DNA of 64,000 nt from RUG11237 sp050874665 (GTDB lineage Bacteria; Bacillota; Clostridia; Lachnospirales; Lachnospiraceae). Below, piece after piece: positions 1-9,476 of this stretch (position 1 is the first letter of the stretch; each line of letters begins with the position of its first letter). The notes below the pieces were generated by a model that was not told the DNA's origin, did not search any database, and worked only from the letters and a program-made list of their open reading frames with translations. The stretch covers positions 1 through 64,000 of the forward strand of contig JBNMLC010000006.1 of the NCBI GenBank assembly GCA_050874665.1, read 5' to 3'. The position numbers were made by a program, and so were the translations under genes.

Positions 1-74
1 CTCCACAAATTCCGATTGAACAATATCCCCACAAACTGAAATTTGCAAATTCTTTCTATCGAATTTCTCTTAAT

Positions 75-623
75 TTACAATTCTAAAATTTTACACTGTT
101 CAAGACCTGCACTCCAAAACTTTTCTATTGGCATACCTCTCATTTGACATATAATACTTGCATTCATTGCACCATGTCCTACAATAAGAATATCCTTTCC
201 CTCTTGTAATTGAGGTTCTATTGTCTCCTTTAGAAATGAACCGGTTCTTGCAAATAACTGTGCAAATGTTTCTGCTCCACCCACTGATTCTAAATACTCT
301 TCTGGTTTATTAAAGAGAACATTAATTGGACACTCCGGAATTGCAAAACTATTTTCAATCCCCTCATAATCACCAAAACTCATCTCTACGAGCCGTTCAT
401 CTTCAATTATTGGAATTTTTCTATTTTTTAACACAATTTGTGCTGTCTCCACAGCCCTTATCAGTGGAGAACAATAACATACATCTATGTTTAAAGACTT
501 ATATTCTTTGTATGCTTTTGTAGCCATTAATCTCCCTTCATCATTCAAAGGTATATCCGTTCTTCCCTGTATTTTGTGTAATGAATTCCATTCTGTTTTT
601 CCATGCCGCATAATATATAACAT
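75..623 (-). CDS. histidine phosphatase family protein
   Basis: This 182-aa protein has the phosphoglycerate-mutase/acid-phosphatase fold signature: an RHG motif at residues 6-8, whose His is the phospho-acceptor, and a second catalytic His in VGHGAMN near residue 150. The length fits small bacterial members that dephosphorylate sugar phosphates or other small metabolites; the substrate cannot be read from sequence. A GGGAGAG ribosome binding site precedes the ATG. It is a single gene next to accessory genes, and nothing recognisable lies in the 74 bases downstream. Confidence 0.85.
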   Translation of the reverse strand: MLYIMRHGKTEWNSLHKIQGRTDIPLNDEGRLMATKAYKEYKSLNIDVCYCSPLIRAVETAQIVLKNRKIPIIEDERLVEMSFGDYEGIENSFAIPECPINVLFNKPEEYLESVGGAETFAQLFARTGSFLKETIEPQLQEGKDILIVGHGAMNASIICQMRGMPIEKFWSAGLEQCKILEL

Positions 624-734
624 ATTGAATTCTCTCCCAAAATAATAATTTTTAATTGAATAATCAGCTATTCGTTATTCTAACAAACTCCCGATTTGTT
701 AAATCCATATCCGCATTATACCATAAAAATAATA

Positions 735-766
735 GCATTGTATATCACTTTAGCAACATACAATGC
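735..766 (-). terminator. probable rho-independent terminator
   Basis: A 9-bp inverted repeat (GCATTGTAT / ATACAATGC, 14-base loop) lies just downstream of the CPBP gene and is followed on the minus strand by TATTATTTTT. It probably ends that transcript. Confidence 0.5.
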
Positions 767-806
767 CCTTCTCATTTCTATAAATTTGAAGTTGTCTTAT
801 AAAAAC

Positions 807-1403
807 TCATGCCAATAATCTGTCATTCTTTCTATTGCATACACATATAGCAAATATTATTTGAATACAGGTGGAAACGGCAATTCCTACACCCTCATTG
901 ATTGATATTCCATAACTTGCAATCGCATTGCAAACAGAATGAAAAAGAATACATGGCATTACACTTCCTCTTACTTTATTTATTGCTGTAAGTAAAAAAG
1001 CTGAGCCCATTGATGAAACTACGAACCATAAATAATTTCCTGAATATTGATATGTACCCTTAATAAAACAAAGCGGAATATGCCACACAATCCATATGGC
1101 ACAATTTATCAAAGTGGCAACAAAAAAGCCAAACTTTTTTTCAAATTTGAGTTGTAAGTACCCTCTCCACCCAATTTCTTCAAGCCCACCAAATAATACC
1201 ATTATGGGTATAAAAACAATTACTTTCCACAAATTACCAATGATACTTGCATTACCAAATAAAAATGGTATTCCAAATCGAATTGCTATGAAGATACCCA
1301 TTAATAGAATCTCTAAAATTGGAAGATTAAATTTAAAAGTAGATTTTATAAAATAAGTTATAGTAAATGTAAAAATCAAATATTTACATATATTTTCAGA
1401 CAT
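807..1403 (-). CDS. CPBP family intramembrane metalloprotease
   Basis: This is a hydrophobic 198-aa protein with several membrane segments. It carries the CPBP (CAAX protease and bacteriocin-processing) motifs: EEIGWR at residues 75-80 (EExxxR), a His in IVWHIP near 108 and a His in FHSVCNA near 155. Members cleave substrates in the membrane and are often linked to bacteriocin immunity or peptide processing. No bacteriocin precursor is visible nearby, so its role is unknown. A GAGGT ribosome binding site supports the start. Confidence 0.8.
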   Translation of the reverse strand: MSENICKYLIFTFTITYFIKSTFKFNLPILEILLMGIFIAIRFGIPFLFGNASIIGNLWKVIVFIPIMVLFGGLEEIGWRGYLQLKFEKKFGFFVATLINCAIWIVWHIPLCFIKGTYQYSGNYLWFVVSSMGSAFLLTAINKVRGSVMPCILFHSVCNAIASYGISINEGVGIAVSTCIQIIFAICVCNRKNDRLLA

Positions 1404-1463
1404 TTTATTACCTCAATTTTTCGACAAACTGGAATTTATCATGTTCTATTCATAGATAAAATA

Positions 1464-2444
1464 TCAATTTTTCCCATTAAAAAATTCAATAATCATACGT
1501 AATATTTGTTCATCATGTTCCATATATAACTCTTTATCAATATTTTTAGATGGATCGCTTTCTTGATACTCAAGAGCTACATCGGTTAAAAAATATGTAT
1601 AATGCTCGTTGTGATTAGGTTTATCCATTAACATAAATTCACAATTTTCATTTATAATCATATTTCTTTTTTCGTAAATAGCACTTCTTTCTCCATTATA
1701 AAATACATCTTTATCAGGTGATATCACTAATACAGGAATATCTACAGAATTAATGCCATCTATTGCTGATAAATCCCTATCTTTACCATATTCAAAATAT
1801 ATAAATGCAAGATTTATTGGTCTAATAATTGGATATACAGGTCCTGTAAATCGCATCAAAGAACACTCCCACTGCTCAGATGCTGAATTAAATCCAGATG
1901 CCGAAACAACAGCGTCTACTCTGTGATTATAGTTTAAAACGGTAGTTACCGCATATCCACCCATACTGTGCCCGAACAGATATATAGGCATATTAGAAAA
2001 TGAATTGTTATTATCACAGTATGTAAGTATCGAATCTAAATCGTATACTGCCTGTGTATAACCGCCAAATACCTTACCCTCACTTGTATAGCACCCCGTA
2101 TAGTCAAATCCAAGCACCTGATACCCTGCATCTACAAAATATCGAACTTCATACAATTTTATATCATTTGCATCTCCGTGTCCCGGTGCTACAATAATAA
2201 CACCTTTAGAATTATCTTCTCCATAAAGATAAGCTGATAAACTGTTATCTCCGGACGGAATCTTTATTTTTTCACGAGGATATTGTTCTGCCATGTCTGC
2301 ATATACTAAGAATCTGTCAGAATCATACTTATCATATGTATACCGTCCCATTACTATGTTGTGAGCAATTACAATAATAGTTGGAACAACAATAAAATAT
2401 ATTACACCTACAATAATTAATATTATTTTTATTTTTTTCTTCAT
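1464..2444 (-). CDS. membrane-anchored alpha/beta hydrolase
   Basis: This 326-aa protein starts with a positively charged, hydrophobic segment (residues 1-29) that is probably an uncleaved signal anchor, so the enzyme faces outward. The alpha/beta hydrolase elbow GHSMGG lies at residues 158-163, with Ser160 as likely nucleophile. An APGHG oxyanion-type loop lies near residue 86, an Asp in VISPDKDVF near 245 and a His-rich loop PNHNEH near 280. It resembles serine-aminopeptidase-like/BAAT-type hydrolases. Its substrate is unknown, and it sits alone between CPBP and rlmD. Confidence 0.8.
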   Translation of the reverse strand: MKKKIKIILIIVGVIYFIVVPTIIVIAHNIVMGRYTYDKYDSDRFLVYADMAEQYPREKIKIPSGDNSLSAYLYGEDNSKGVIIVAPGHGDANDIKLYEVRYFVDAGYQVLGFDYTGCYTSEGKVFGGYTQAVYDLDSILTYCDNNNSFSNMPIYLFGHSMGGYAVTTVLNYNHRVDAVVSASGFNSASEQWECSLMRFTGPVYPIIRPINLAFIYFEYGKDRDLSAIDGINSVDIPVLVISPDKDVFYNGERSAIYEKRNMIINENCEFMLMDKPNHNEHYTYFLTDVALEYQESDPSKNIDKELYMEHDEQILRMIIEFFNGKN

Positions 2445-2529
2445 ATTCGATTCCCATAAGAATGTAAAATTACGAGTTGCGAAACTCTTTCTACTTTCTA
2501 TTTTTACTAAATCATCTTAAAAACTTCAG

Positions 2530-2634
2530 CTAAGCCACATACTTCTTTATCTCATCATATGTTACCTTAGGCTCTGCCGATGTCATATCCAGATCATCAA
2601 GCTCAATCGTAATATTAATGTAATCATCAGGCTT
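2530..2634 (-). pseudogene. in-frame remnant of the RlmD C-terminal extension
   Basis: Directly after the rlmD TAA, in the same frame, 34 codons remain open and read KPDDYINITIELDDLD, then MTSAEPKVTYDEIKKYV, before another stop. This resembles the acidic C-terminal extension that I recall following RlmD-type methyltransferases in many Lachnospiraceae. It looks like the stump of a longer gene, cut by a premature stop and then deleted after KKYV. It is not expected to be translated unless the stop is read through. Confidence 0.55.
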
Positions 2635-3990
2635 TTATTTCAGTTTTGACAAGAGGACCACCGTCTCCACATTTCCGGTTGCCGGGAACATGTCCACCCC
2701 AACACTTCTCTCCACCACATATCCTGCCTGTTGCAGCACTTCTAAATCTCTTACCAGGCTGGTTGGTTTACAGGAAATATATACCATTCGTTCTACGCCA
2801 TATGCAATAATTTTTGTCAAAGCTTTTGGATGAATTCCATCTCTTGGCGGGTCCAAAACAATAAAATCCGGCTTTTCCGTAAGAGAATCTAAGACCTTTA
2901 GCACGTCTCCTGCAATAAAATTACAATTTGACAGCCCATTGAATGAAGCATTTTGTTTTGCAGCTTCCACTGCTTCTTCCACAATTTCCACGCCCGTTAC
3001 CTGACTTGCTACCGGTGCTAATATCTGAGCAATGGTTCCTGTTCCACTATATAAATCATATATCTTCTTATTTTCTGTATCACCAATGTATTCTCTTGCT
3101 GTATCATAAAGTACTTCCGCACCCAAAGAATTCGTCTGAAAGAAAGAAAACGGAGATATTCTAAATCTCAATCCCAGTAGCTCTTCATAAAAGAAGTCCT
3201 GACCATATAAAATTTCCGTTCCTTCATCCTTAACTACATCGGCAAGACTGTCATTTTTTGTGTGAAGAATCCCTACAATTTTTCCCTGTAATTCCAAAGA
3301 CGTAAGGAGCTTTACCCATTCTGTAAAATCAAATTGTTCCTGCGTACTAGTTACTATATCAATTAGAATTTCTCCTGTCTTAACCGCTTTTCTTACCAAT
3401 AAATGACGAAGAAATCCCACATGTGTCATTTTATGGAAAAATTTCAAATCTGTAGCTGCAAAATAGTCCAAAGTAGCTGTCAGAATCTTCCGGTAATCTT
3501 CATCCACCAGCTTGCATTCACGTACTGCTACAATATCATAAAAGCTTCCACGCTTGTGCATTCCCAAGGATAACGGTCCATCTTTAAACGCATCTCCAAA
3601 AGAAAATTCCATCTTATTACGATATTCACTCTTCCTCGGACTTGTTTTAATGCCTTCAAACGTATGTTCACATCCAGCTTTAGAAAGTAGTTCGAACAGT
3701 TGTTTATGTTTTAATGCAACTTGATTTTCATAGGAAAGATTGCGATAAGTACACCCACCACACTCACCAAAGTGAGGACAATCCGGCTGAATTTCGTTTT
3801 CCGCTTTTTCTAAAACCTCTAATAATCTGGCTTCTAACTTTCCTCTCTTTGCCTTATTAATAAGGAACTTGATTTTTTGTCCCGGTATGGTATTTTTTAC
3901 CACAATACTTTTTCCTTCCACCGTCACAATTCCCTTATTTGGAAATTCCACTTTTTCAACTACCCCTTCTAAAATATCGCCTTTTTTCAT
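2635..3990 (-). CDS. rlmD: 23S rRNA (uracil-C5)-methyltransferase, RlmD/RumA family
   Basis: This 451-aa SAM-dependent enzyme makes 5-methyluridine in rRNA (or tRNA in related members). An N-terminal TRAM domain is followed by a cluster-type cysteine motif CPHFGECGGC near residue 70. The methyltransferase core includes DLYSGTGTIAQ, the DPPRDGIHP motif and the catalytic cysteine in YISCKPTSL. I use the ATG at 3990 because GGAGG lies 7 bases before it; the frame is open further upstream but has no such site. The usual clostridial C-terminal extension is cut off by a stop. Confidence 0.88.
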   Translation of the reverse strand: MKKGDILEGVVEKVEFPNKGIVTVEGKSIVVKNTIPGQKIKFLINKAKRGKLEARLLEVLEKAENEIQPDCPHFGECGGCTYRNLSYENQVALKHKQLFELLSKAGCEHTFEGIKTSPRKSEYRNKMEFSFGDAFKDGPLSLGMHKRGSFYDIVAVRECKLVDEDYRKILTATLDYFAATDLKFFHKMTHVGFLRHLLVRKAVKTGEILIDIVTSTQEQFDFTEWVKLLTSLELQGKIVGILHTKNDSLADVVKDEGTEILYGQDFFYEELLGLRFRISPFSFFQTNSLGAEVLYDTAREYIGDTENKKIYDLYSGTGTIAQILAPVASQVTGVEIVEEAVEAAKQNASFNGLSNCNFIAGDVLKVLDSLTEKPDFIVLDPPRDGIHPKALTKIIAYGVERMVYISCKPTSLVRDLEVLQQAGYVVERSVGVDMFPATGNVETVVLLSKLK

Positions 3991-4079
3991 GCAAACCTCC
4001 AAAACTCTATCTTTCATGCTATGTATTTTACTACAACTTTCTGCTATCCTAAAATTTCTACATAAGCCATCTTCTTTTA

Positions 4080-4616
4080 TCATTGACGAAAAAGAAGCAC
4101 CACAAGAAACGCTATGATTCCTACAATTGGCGCAAGGATTTCAATGACACATCTTACTTTTTCTCTGCTCTTTAATTTTATCATCAAAGCCTGATATGCT
4201 ATAACGCCAATAAAACCTCCTAGCGTATTTAAAATAACATCATCAACGTCAGCTATACCCATTTTTAGTATGTATTGCACGATTTCAGCAGCCATACTGA
4301 TAAAACATACCGCCAAAACATTTTTCCTGATTCCATAGCTTTCATGAAATAAAGCAAAATAAACTCCTAATGGTATGAACAAAACAATATTTCCTACCAA
4401 ATTAGTAAAGCCAAAGGAGTGTATGATTATTTCTCGCTCTGAATATGGTTGCAAATCTATACCGGATAAATAGAAACCGATCGAACGCAACGGTATGAAA
4501 TTTATGCTTCGAGACGGGTGACTGGTTCTAAATAGAATTGTAAACAAAATGATAATATAAACAACAAAAAACGAATATAACAACAGATTGTGCCATACAT
4601 TATAAGATTTTTTCAT
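4080..4616 (-). CDS. VanZ family membrane protein
   Basis: This 178-aa integral membrane protein has about five hydrophobic segments. It shows the VanZ-type pattern of an N-terminal helix, NFIPLRSI, a long loop, and NLVGNIVLFIPLGVYF in the second half. VanZ-like proteins are linked to glycopeptide tolerance or envelope functions, but most genomic copies have no proven role. It lies 21 bases after a small ORF and about 90 bases before rlmD. Confidence 0.8.
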   Translation of the reverse strand: MKKSYNVWHNLLLYSFFVVYIIILFTILFRTSHPSRSINFIPLRSIGFYLSGIDLQPYSEREIIIHSFGFTNLVGNIVLFIPLGVYFALFHESYGIRKNVLAVCFISMAAEIVQYILKMGIADVDDVILNTLGGFIGVIAYQALMIKLKSREKVRCVIEILAPIVGIIAFLVVLLFRQ

Positions 4617-4637
4617 TTTTCACCGCCAAAACGACTT

Positions 4638-4775
4638 TTAACACTGCCCTCGCCCTTTCTTTTCTTCCACCAATTTATCATGATAAAAATAATTTCTATG
4701 CTTAATGGAATGAAGTTTACAGTATTCCTCAATTTTATCCGTTAATTTTTCCCAATACACCTCTACTGATTTCAA
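4638..4775 (-). CDS. small hypothetical protein after nadC
   Basis: An open frame of about 45 codons begins right at the nadC stop and ends 21 bases before the VanZ gene. A TTG at 4775 abuts the stop; a GTG at 4760 is an alternative. The product is hydrophilic, contains WEKLTDKIEEYCKLHSIKHR and ends in a basic stretch. There is no clear ribosome binding site, so translation may be coupled to nadC. I do not recognise it. The snug fit between two genes is the main support. Confidence 0.35.
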   Translation of the reverse strand: MKSVEVYWEKLTDKIEEYCKLHSIKHRNYFYHDKLVEEKKGRGQC

Positions 4776-5630
4776 TTATTCTACCGGCTTTAGATTCTTC
4801 AATGACAGATCAAGAATTGGTGCGGAATGTGTCAATGCTCCACTAGATACATAATCTACGCCAAGATCAATAATATTTTGAATGTTTTCTTTTGTCACAT
4901 TTCCAGAACATTCTGTCTCTGCTTTTCCTTTTGTTAAAGCAACTGCTTCTTTCATCATATCCGGCGTCATATTATCCAACATGATAATATCTGCTCCCGC
5001 TTCTAAAGCTTCCTTTAACATATCAAGATTTTCTACCTCTACTTCAATCTTTCTTACAAAAGGAGCATATTCTTTCGCCATCTGAATTGCTTTTTTCACA
5101 CCACCTGCTGCACCGATGTGGTTATCTTTGATTAAAATTCCATCAGATAAGTTATATCTGTGGTTATAACCGCCTCCGACTTTTACTGCATATTTTTCAA
5201 AAATACGCATATTAGGTGTTGTCTTTCTGGTATCTAACAGCTTTGTCCTGCTTCCCTTCAATAACTTTGCAACACTATTTGTATAAGTAGCAATTCCACT
5301 CATACGCTGTAAGTAATTTAATGCAGTTCTCTCTCCAGACAGCAACGCACGAATATCTCCTTCTACGACTGCTAAAAGCTGTCCATTTTTTACTTCATCT
5401 CCATCTTTCACTTTAAAGGTAACATTTGCCGTATCATCTAACAGCTCAAATACTCTTTTAAATACGTCCAGACCTGCAATAATTCCATCCTGCTTACAGA
5501 TTAAATCCGCCTTTCCCGGCTTACTTTCCCTCATAATGGCATTTGTTGTTACATCTTCACTAGATATATCTTCTCTTAATGCCTGCATAATCAAATTATC
5601 TACATTCAACAGTGTTGTTATTTGATTCAT
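4776..5630 (-). CDS. nadC: nicotinate-nucleotide pyrophosphorylase (quinolinate phosphoribosyltransferase)
   Basis: This 284-aa enzyme converts quinolinate and PRPP to nicotinate mononucleotide, CO2 and PPi, the last step of de novo NAD precursor synthesis. Family motifs are clear: LNYLQRMSGIAT, LLDTRKTTPNMR, the YNHRYNLSDGILIKDNH segment and IMLDNMTPD. I place the start at 5630, where AAAGGGTG lies 6 bases upstream; a GTG three codons earlier is less likely. It overlaps the end of nadB by 35 bases. Confidence 0.93.
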   Translation of the reverse strand: MNQITTLLNVDNLIMQALREDISSEDVTTNAIMRESKPGKADLICKQDGIIAGLDVFKRVFELLDDTANVTFKVKDGDEVKNGQLLAVVEGDIRALLSGERTALNYLQRMSGIATYTNSVAKLLKGSRTKLLDTRKTTPNMRIFEKYAVKVGGGYNHRYNLSDGILIKDNHIGAAGGVKKAIQMAKEYAPFVRKIEVEVENLDMLKEALEAGADIIMLDNMTPDMMKEAVALTKGKAETECSGNVTKENIQNIIDLGVDYVSSGALTHSAPILDLSLKNLKPVE

Positions 5631-6951
5631 TTGTAACACCCTTTCTGTTTTCTTCTTCTATTGCCTTTATTACTAACTGCTTATTTTCTTCTTCGTACTG
5701 TTCCTGATTTTTATATAAATTTAAATCAATTTGATATTGTTCTATAAGTTCTCGTGCATCTTCAATGACTTTAGGCTGCTCTCTCTCTGCCCAATGCTGT
5801 ATCATATCTAGTGCCGCCCTTTTTGCAAATACCAGACTTTCTAACAACGAATTGCTGGCAAGACGATTGGCCCCATGTACACCATTGCAGCTAGTTTCCC
5901 CTGCCGCATACAAATGAGCCATTGTCGTTTTACTTACTGAATCCACATGAACTCCTCCCATAAAATAATGCTGGGACGGAACTACCGGAATTGGCTCCTT
6001 TGTCACATCATACCCTTCCTCTAAACAATATTGATATATATTTGGAAAGCGCTGTTTAATGTCACAATCTTTAATCGTACTCATTGAAAGCATTACATAC
6101 GGCATATGATCTTTTTCCATCTGCTTTCTGATTTCGTTCGTCAGCAAATCTCTTGGAAGCAATTCATTTACAAAACGTTCTCCCTCTTTATTGTAAAGTA
6201 CAGCTCCCTCTCCACGCACAGACTCGGATATCAAAAAACGTCTTCCCTTTTTCTTAGAATACAATGTTGTAGGATGAATCTGCACATAATTTACATGCTC
6301 TAAAGCAATTCCATGTCGTATGGAAATCGCCAATGCATCTCCTGTCAGATGTGGAAAGTTCGTGGAATTTTTGTATACGCCGCCAATGCCCCCACATGCC
6401 CACAAAACATCATGGGAAAATACCGGCTGTAGCTTTCCTTCTTTTGTCCTCAGAATAATACCGTCACAGCAGTTTTCCCTACATATAATATCTACCATTG
6501 TTGTTTCCGTAAAAATCGTTACATTTTCGAGTTTTTTCACCTGTGCCAGCAATTTTGTAGTAATTTCTTTTCCTGTGACATCTTCATGGTAGAGAATTCG
6601 ATTCGTCGAATGTGCCGCCTCTCTGGTGAACACCAGTTTGCCATCTTCTCTGGCAAAGTCTACTCCATATCCTATCAATTCCTCAATAACAGACCTCGAA
6701 GAACGAATCATAATATCCACAGACTCTTTTCTGTTTTCATAATGTCCTGCCTTTAATGTATCTTCAAAAAAGCTGTCGTAATCATCTTCACTTTTCAAGA
6801 CACAAATTCCGCCTTGAGCCAGAAAAGAATCACTATCCTCTAATGACGCCTTCGTTATCATCAGTATCCTTTTTTCTTTTGGAAGATTCAGTGCCGCATA
6901 ACAGCCTGCAACACCTGTTCCAACGATTATTACGTCATATTCTTTTTCCAT
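5596..6951 (-). CDS. nadB: L-aspartate oxidase
   Basis: This 451-aa FAD enzyme oxidises L-aspartate to iminoaspartate for quinolinate synthesis. An N-terminal dinucleotide-binding motif VGTGVAGCYAA is followed by the SFLAQGG segment, the HPTTLY active-site region, VRGEGAVL and the C-terminal FAD motif GVHGANRLASNSLLE. The protein is shorter than E. coli NadB, lacking much of the C-terminal helical domain, as is common in Clostridia. GGGAGG precedes the ATG at 6951. In an anaerobe fumarate is the likely electron acceptor. Confidence 0.92.
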   Translation of the reverse strand: MEKEYDVIIVGTGVAGCYAALNLPKEKRILMITKASLEDSDSFLAQGGICVLKSEDDYDSFFEDTLKAGHYENRKESVDIMIRSSRSVIEELIGYGVDFAREDGKLVFTREAAHSTNRILYHEDVTGKEITTKLLAQVKKLENVTIFTETTMVDIICRENCCDGIILRTKEGKLQPVFSHDVLWACGGIGGVYKNSTNFPHLTGDALAISIRHGIALEHVNYVQIHPTTLYSKKKGRRFLISESVRGEGAVLYNKEGERFVNELLPRDLLTNEIRKQMEKDHMPYVMLSMSTIKDCDIKQRFPNIYQYCLEEGYDVTKEPIPVVPSQHYFMGGVHVDSVSKTTMAHLYAAGETSCNGVHGANRLASNSLLESLVFAKRAALDMIQHWAEREQPKVIEDARELIEQYQIDLNLYKNQEQYEEENKQLVIKAIEEENRKGVTNESNNNTVECR

Positions 6952-6992
6952 AACTGCCTCCCAATGAACTGTCTGTTTCCAGTTCATATTTT

Positions 6993-7901
6993 CTATTTTG
7001 CAAGTTCTAACATACGCACAAGTGGTGCATGTGCTTCTTTTGCAAACTGTTCTTCTAATTTTACTTCGTATGTATTATGCTCCAGTGAATTTATAATCTT
7101 ATCCAGGGTAATCTTCTTCATGTCCGGACAAATCAAGTCTTCTGTCAGCGGATAAAATTTCTTTTCTGGATTATTTTTTCTTAATTCACACATCACTCCA
7201 AGCTCTGTTCCGATAATAAATTCCATCTTATCGCTTGCCTTAGCATAGGAAATGATGCCTGCAGTACTGCCTGCATATTCTGCCAACTCCACTACCTCTT
7301 TTTCACATTCCGGATGTACTAATAATACAGCATCCGGATGAGCTTCCTTTACCTTTAACACATCTTCTTTGGTAAGCTTTGCATGCACCGGACAACACCC
7401 ATCATTGAAAATAAATTCTTTTTCCGGAACTTGTTCTGCCACATATCTTCCTAAATTCTTATCAGGAATAAAATAAATATATTTATTCGGAAGTGATTTT
7501 ACAATCTTCAGTGCGTTTGAAGAAGTTACACATACATCCGCATTTCTTTTTAATTCTGCATTGGAATTCACATAACACACAACCGCCACATCGTTATATT
7601 TTTCACGAACTTTTGCAATACTTTCTGCACTTGCCATATGTGCCATCGGACAGTCTGCCGTTGCATCCGGCATCAGAACTGTTTTCTTTTGATTTAAAAT
7701 TTTTGCACCTTCACCCATAAAGGATACGCCGCACAAAATAATCGTATCTGCGTCTACCTGTGTCGCTTTTTCACTTAAAAAGTAGGAATCTCCAATATAA
7801 TCCGCCACTTCATGTATTTCATCTTTCACATAATAATGTGCCATGATAACAGCATTTTTTTCCTTTTTCAGTGCATTTATTTTATCTATTTTTTCTTTCA
7901 T
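6993..7901 (-). CDS. nadA: quinolinate synthase
   Basis: This 302-aa [4Fe-4S] enzyme condenses iminoaspartate with dihydroxyacetone phosphate to give quinolinate. The AHYYVKDEIHEVADYIGDS opening and three cluster regions (CGVSFMGE, GCCPVHAK, ICPDMKK) are diagnostic. GCAGGAGGCTGCA gives a strong ribosome binding site. It is the first gene of nadA-nadB-nadC. An AT-rich leader with a TATAAT-like -10 lies upstream; I saw no clear NiaR/NadR operator. Confidence 0.94.
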   Translation of the reverse strand: MKEKIDKINALKKEKNAVIMAHYYVKDEIHEVADYIGDSYFLSEKATQVDADTIILCGVSFMGEGAKILNQKKTVLMPDATADCPMAHMASAESIAKVREKYNDVAVVCYVNSNAELKRNADVCVTSSNALKIVKSLPNKYIYFIPDKNLGRYVAEQVPEKEFIFNDGCCPVHAKLTKEDVLKVKEAHPDAVLLVHPECEKEVVELAEYAGSTAGIISYAKASDKMEFIIGTELGVMCELRKNNPEKKFYPLTEDLICPDMKKITLDKIINSLEHNTYEVKLEEQFAKEAHAPLVRMLELAK

Positions 7902-8042
7902 TGCAGCCTCCTGCTTTTTACGTAAATTTCCATATTATAATTATAACTAACATGTGGAAGTATATCACAAAATATTCTCAATTACAAGATTCACTGGCTT
8001 CCAAGTTTTCAAAGCACCCTTGTAGTTTTTTGCAATCCTGTT

Positions 8043-8801
8043 TTATCTGCTTTCTAACTTTCCTATAAATTCTTTCACCCTGACATGATCAGAGTTAAAA
8101 ATTTCCTCAGGCGTTCCTTGTGCCTGTATGTATCCATTTTCCATAAAGATAATTCGTTCCGATACTTCTTTTGCAAATTGCATTTCGTGTGTAACTATAA
8201 TCATTGTCATATGCTCTTTTGCCAGTTCTTTGATTACTTTTAAAACTTCCGATGTTAACTCAGGATCTAAGGCAGAAGTCGGTTCATCAAAAAACAGAAT
8301 CTGTGGTTTCAATGCCAGTGCTCTCGCTATAGAAACACGCTGTTGCTGTCCTCCGGACAACTGATAGGGATAATACTCCTCCTTATCCTCTAATCCAAGT
8401 TTTTTCAAAAGCCCTCTCGCCTCTGCAACTGCCTGTTCCTTCGGAATCTTCATTACAGATATCGGGGCATCAATAATATTTTTTAGCACATTATAATGAG
8501 GAAACAAATTAAAATTTTGAAATACAAGACCATAATACCTGTGGATTTCTTTTAATTCTTTCTGCGATGCGTACACAGCTTTTTCGTTTTCCGTCCATGC
8601 TGCTTTTTTATCCATGTATATTAATTCTCCACGATCAATGGTTTCTAACATAGTTGCACATCTTAATATGGTTGACTTTCCAGAACCTGATGGACCTATA
8701 ATTGAAACAACCTCACCCTTTTTCACTTGTATAGAAATATCTTTCAAAACTTCTAATCCATCAAATTTTTTACTTACATGATTCATCTCTAATAAGTTCA
8801 T
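8043..8801 (-). CDS. polar amino-acid ABC transporter, ATP-binding protein
   Basis: This 252-aa ABC ATPase has Walker A GPSGSGKS (residues 36-43), the Q-loop GLVFQNFNLF, signature LSGGQQQR and Walker B ILFFDEP. It energises import by the permease and binding protein encoded just upstream, and is most like the GlnQ/HisP group. A slightly longer segment than usual (DKKAAWTENEKAVYASQKEL) lies between Walker A and the Q-loop. It ends the operon. Confidence 0.9.
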   Translation of the reverse strand: MNLLEMNHVSKKFDGLEVLKDISIQVKKGEVVSIIGPSGSGKSTILRCATMLETIDRGELIYMDKKAAWTENEKAVYASQKELKEIHRYYGLVFQNFNLFPHYNVLKNIIDAPISVMKIPKEQAVAEARGLLKKLGLEDKEEYYPYQLSGGQQQRVSIARALALKPQILFFDEPTSALDPELTSEVLKVIKELAKEHMTMIIVTHEMQFAKEVSERIIFMENGYIQAQGTPEEIFNSDHVRVKEFIGKLESR

Positions 8802-8809
8802 TTTCTCAC

Positions 8810-9460
8810 CTACCTGTAATAATCCAGTTTCTTCTCAAATTTTTCCATTACTAACGCAACAAGCAGGTTGAATACATAATAAAATATACCTGCTGCCACA
8901 AACGGCATCATAGAAGCTTCATTTGCTGCCATCTGCTTTGCCAGTGTAAACATTTCTGTTACTGCAATCACAAAAGCAAGAGAAGTATCCTTTACCAGTG
9001 TTATGGTTTCATTCGTTACCGGCGGCAATATCCTTTTGATTACCTGCGGAAGTATAATTTTAAAGAATGTCTGTGCCTTCGAATAGCCAAGCATTTTAGA
9101 GGCCTCATACTGCCCCTTAGGTATAGATTCGATTCCGGCTCTGTAGATTTCAGCAAAATATGCCGCATAATTTAAAACAAATCCAATAATCACCGCAATC
9201 ATACGGTACCATTTTGCAATTTTTATATCAAAAATATAATATGGTCCGAAATAGACCACCAAAAGCTGTAACATCAATGGGGTTCCACGCATAATTGAAA
9301 TATATGCCTTAAAAATAAACTGCACCGTTTTGATTTTTGACATACGTCCGAATGCAATCAATAATCCAAGCGGAAGTGCAAATATTAGCGTGAGAAAAAA
9401 TATCTCTATCGATATTAACATTCCGCTGCTTAACTGTTGTATCATTGAAAGAATATTCAT
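8810..9460 (-). CDS. polar amino-acid ABC transporter, permease
   Basis: This 216-aa permease has the HisM/GlnP family layout. It contains the MRGTPLMLQLLVVYFGPYY segment and the EAA loop EIYRAGIESIPKGQYEASKMLGYS that contacts the ATPase. The single permease gene probably works as a homodimer. It lies 8 bases before the ATPase gene and about 86 bases after the binding-protein gene, with a hairpin in that gap. Confidence 0.9.
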   Translation of the reverse strand: MNILSMIQQLSSGMLISIEIFFLTLIFALPLGLLIAFGRMSKIKTVQFIFKAYISIMRGTPLMLQLLVVYFGPYYIFDIKIAKWYRMIAVIIGFVLNYAAYFAEIYRAGIESIPKGQYEASKMLGYSKAQTFFKIILPQVIKRILPPVTNETITLVKDTSLAFVIAVTEMFTLAKQMAANEASMMPFVAAGIFYYVFNLLVALVMEKFEKKLDYYR

Positions 9461-9476
9461 CTTTATCCTCCTAAAA

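Noticed and set aside
1424..1440. A 17-base match ACAAACTGGAATTTATC shared with 62111-62127, and a near copy at 31-44
   Set aside because: The three copies lie near accessory genes, but the length is not far above chance for AT-rich DNA and there is no matching structure around them.
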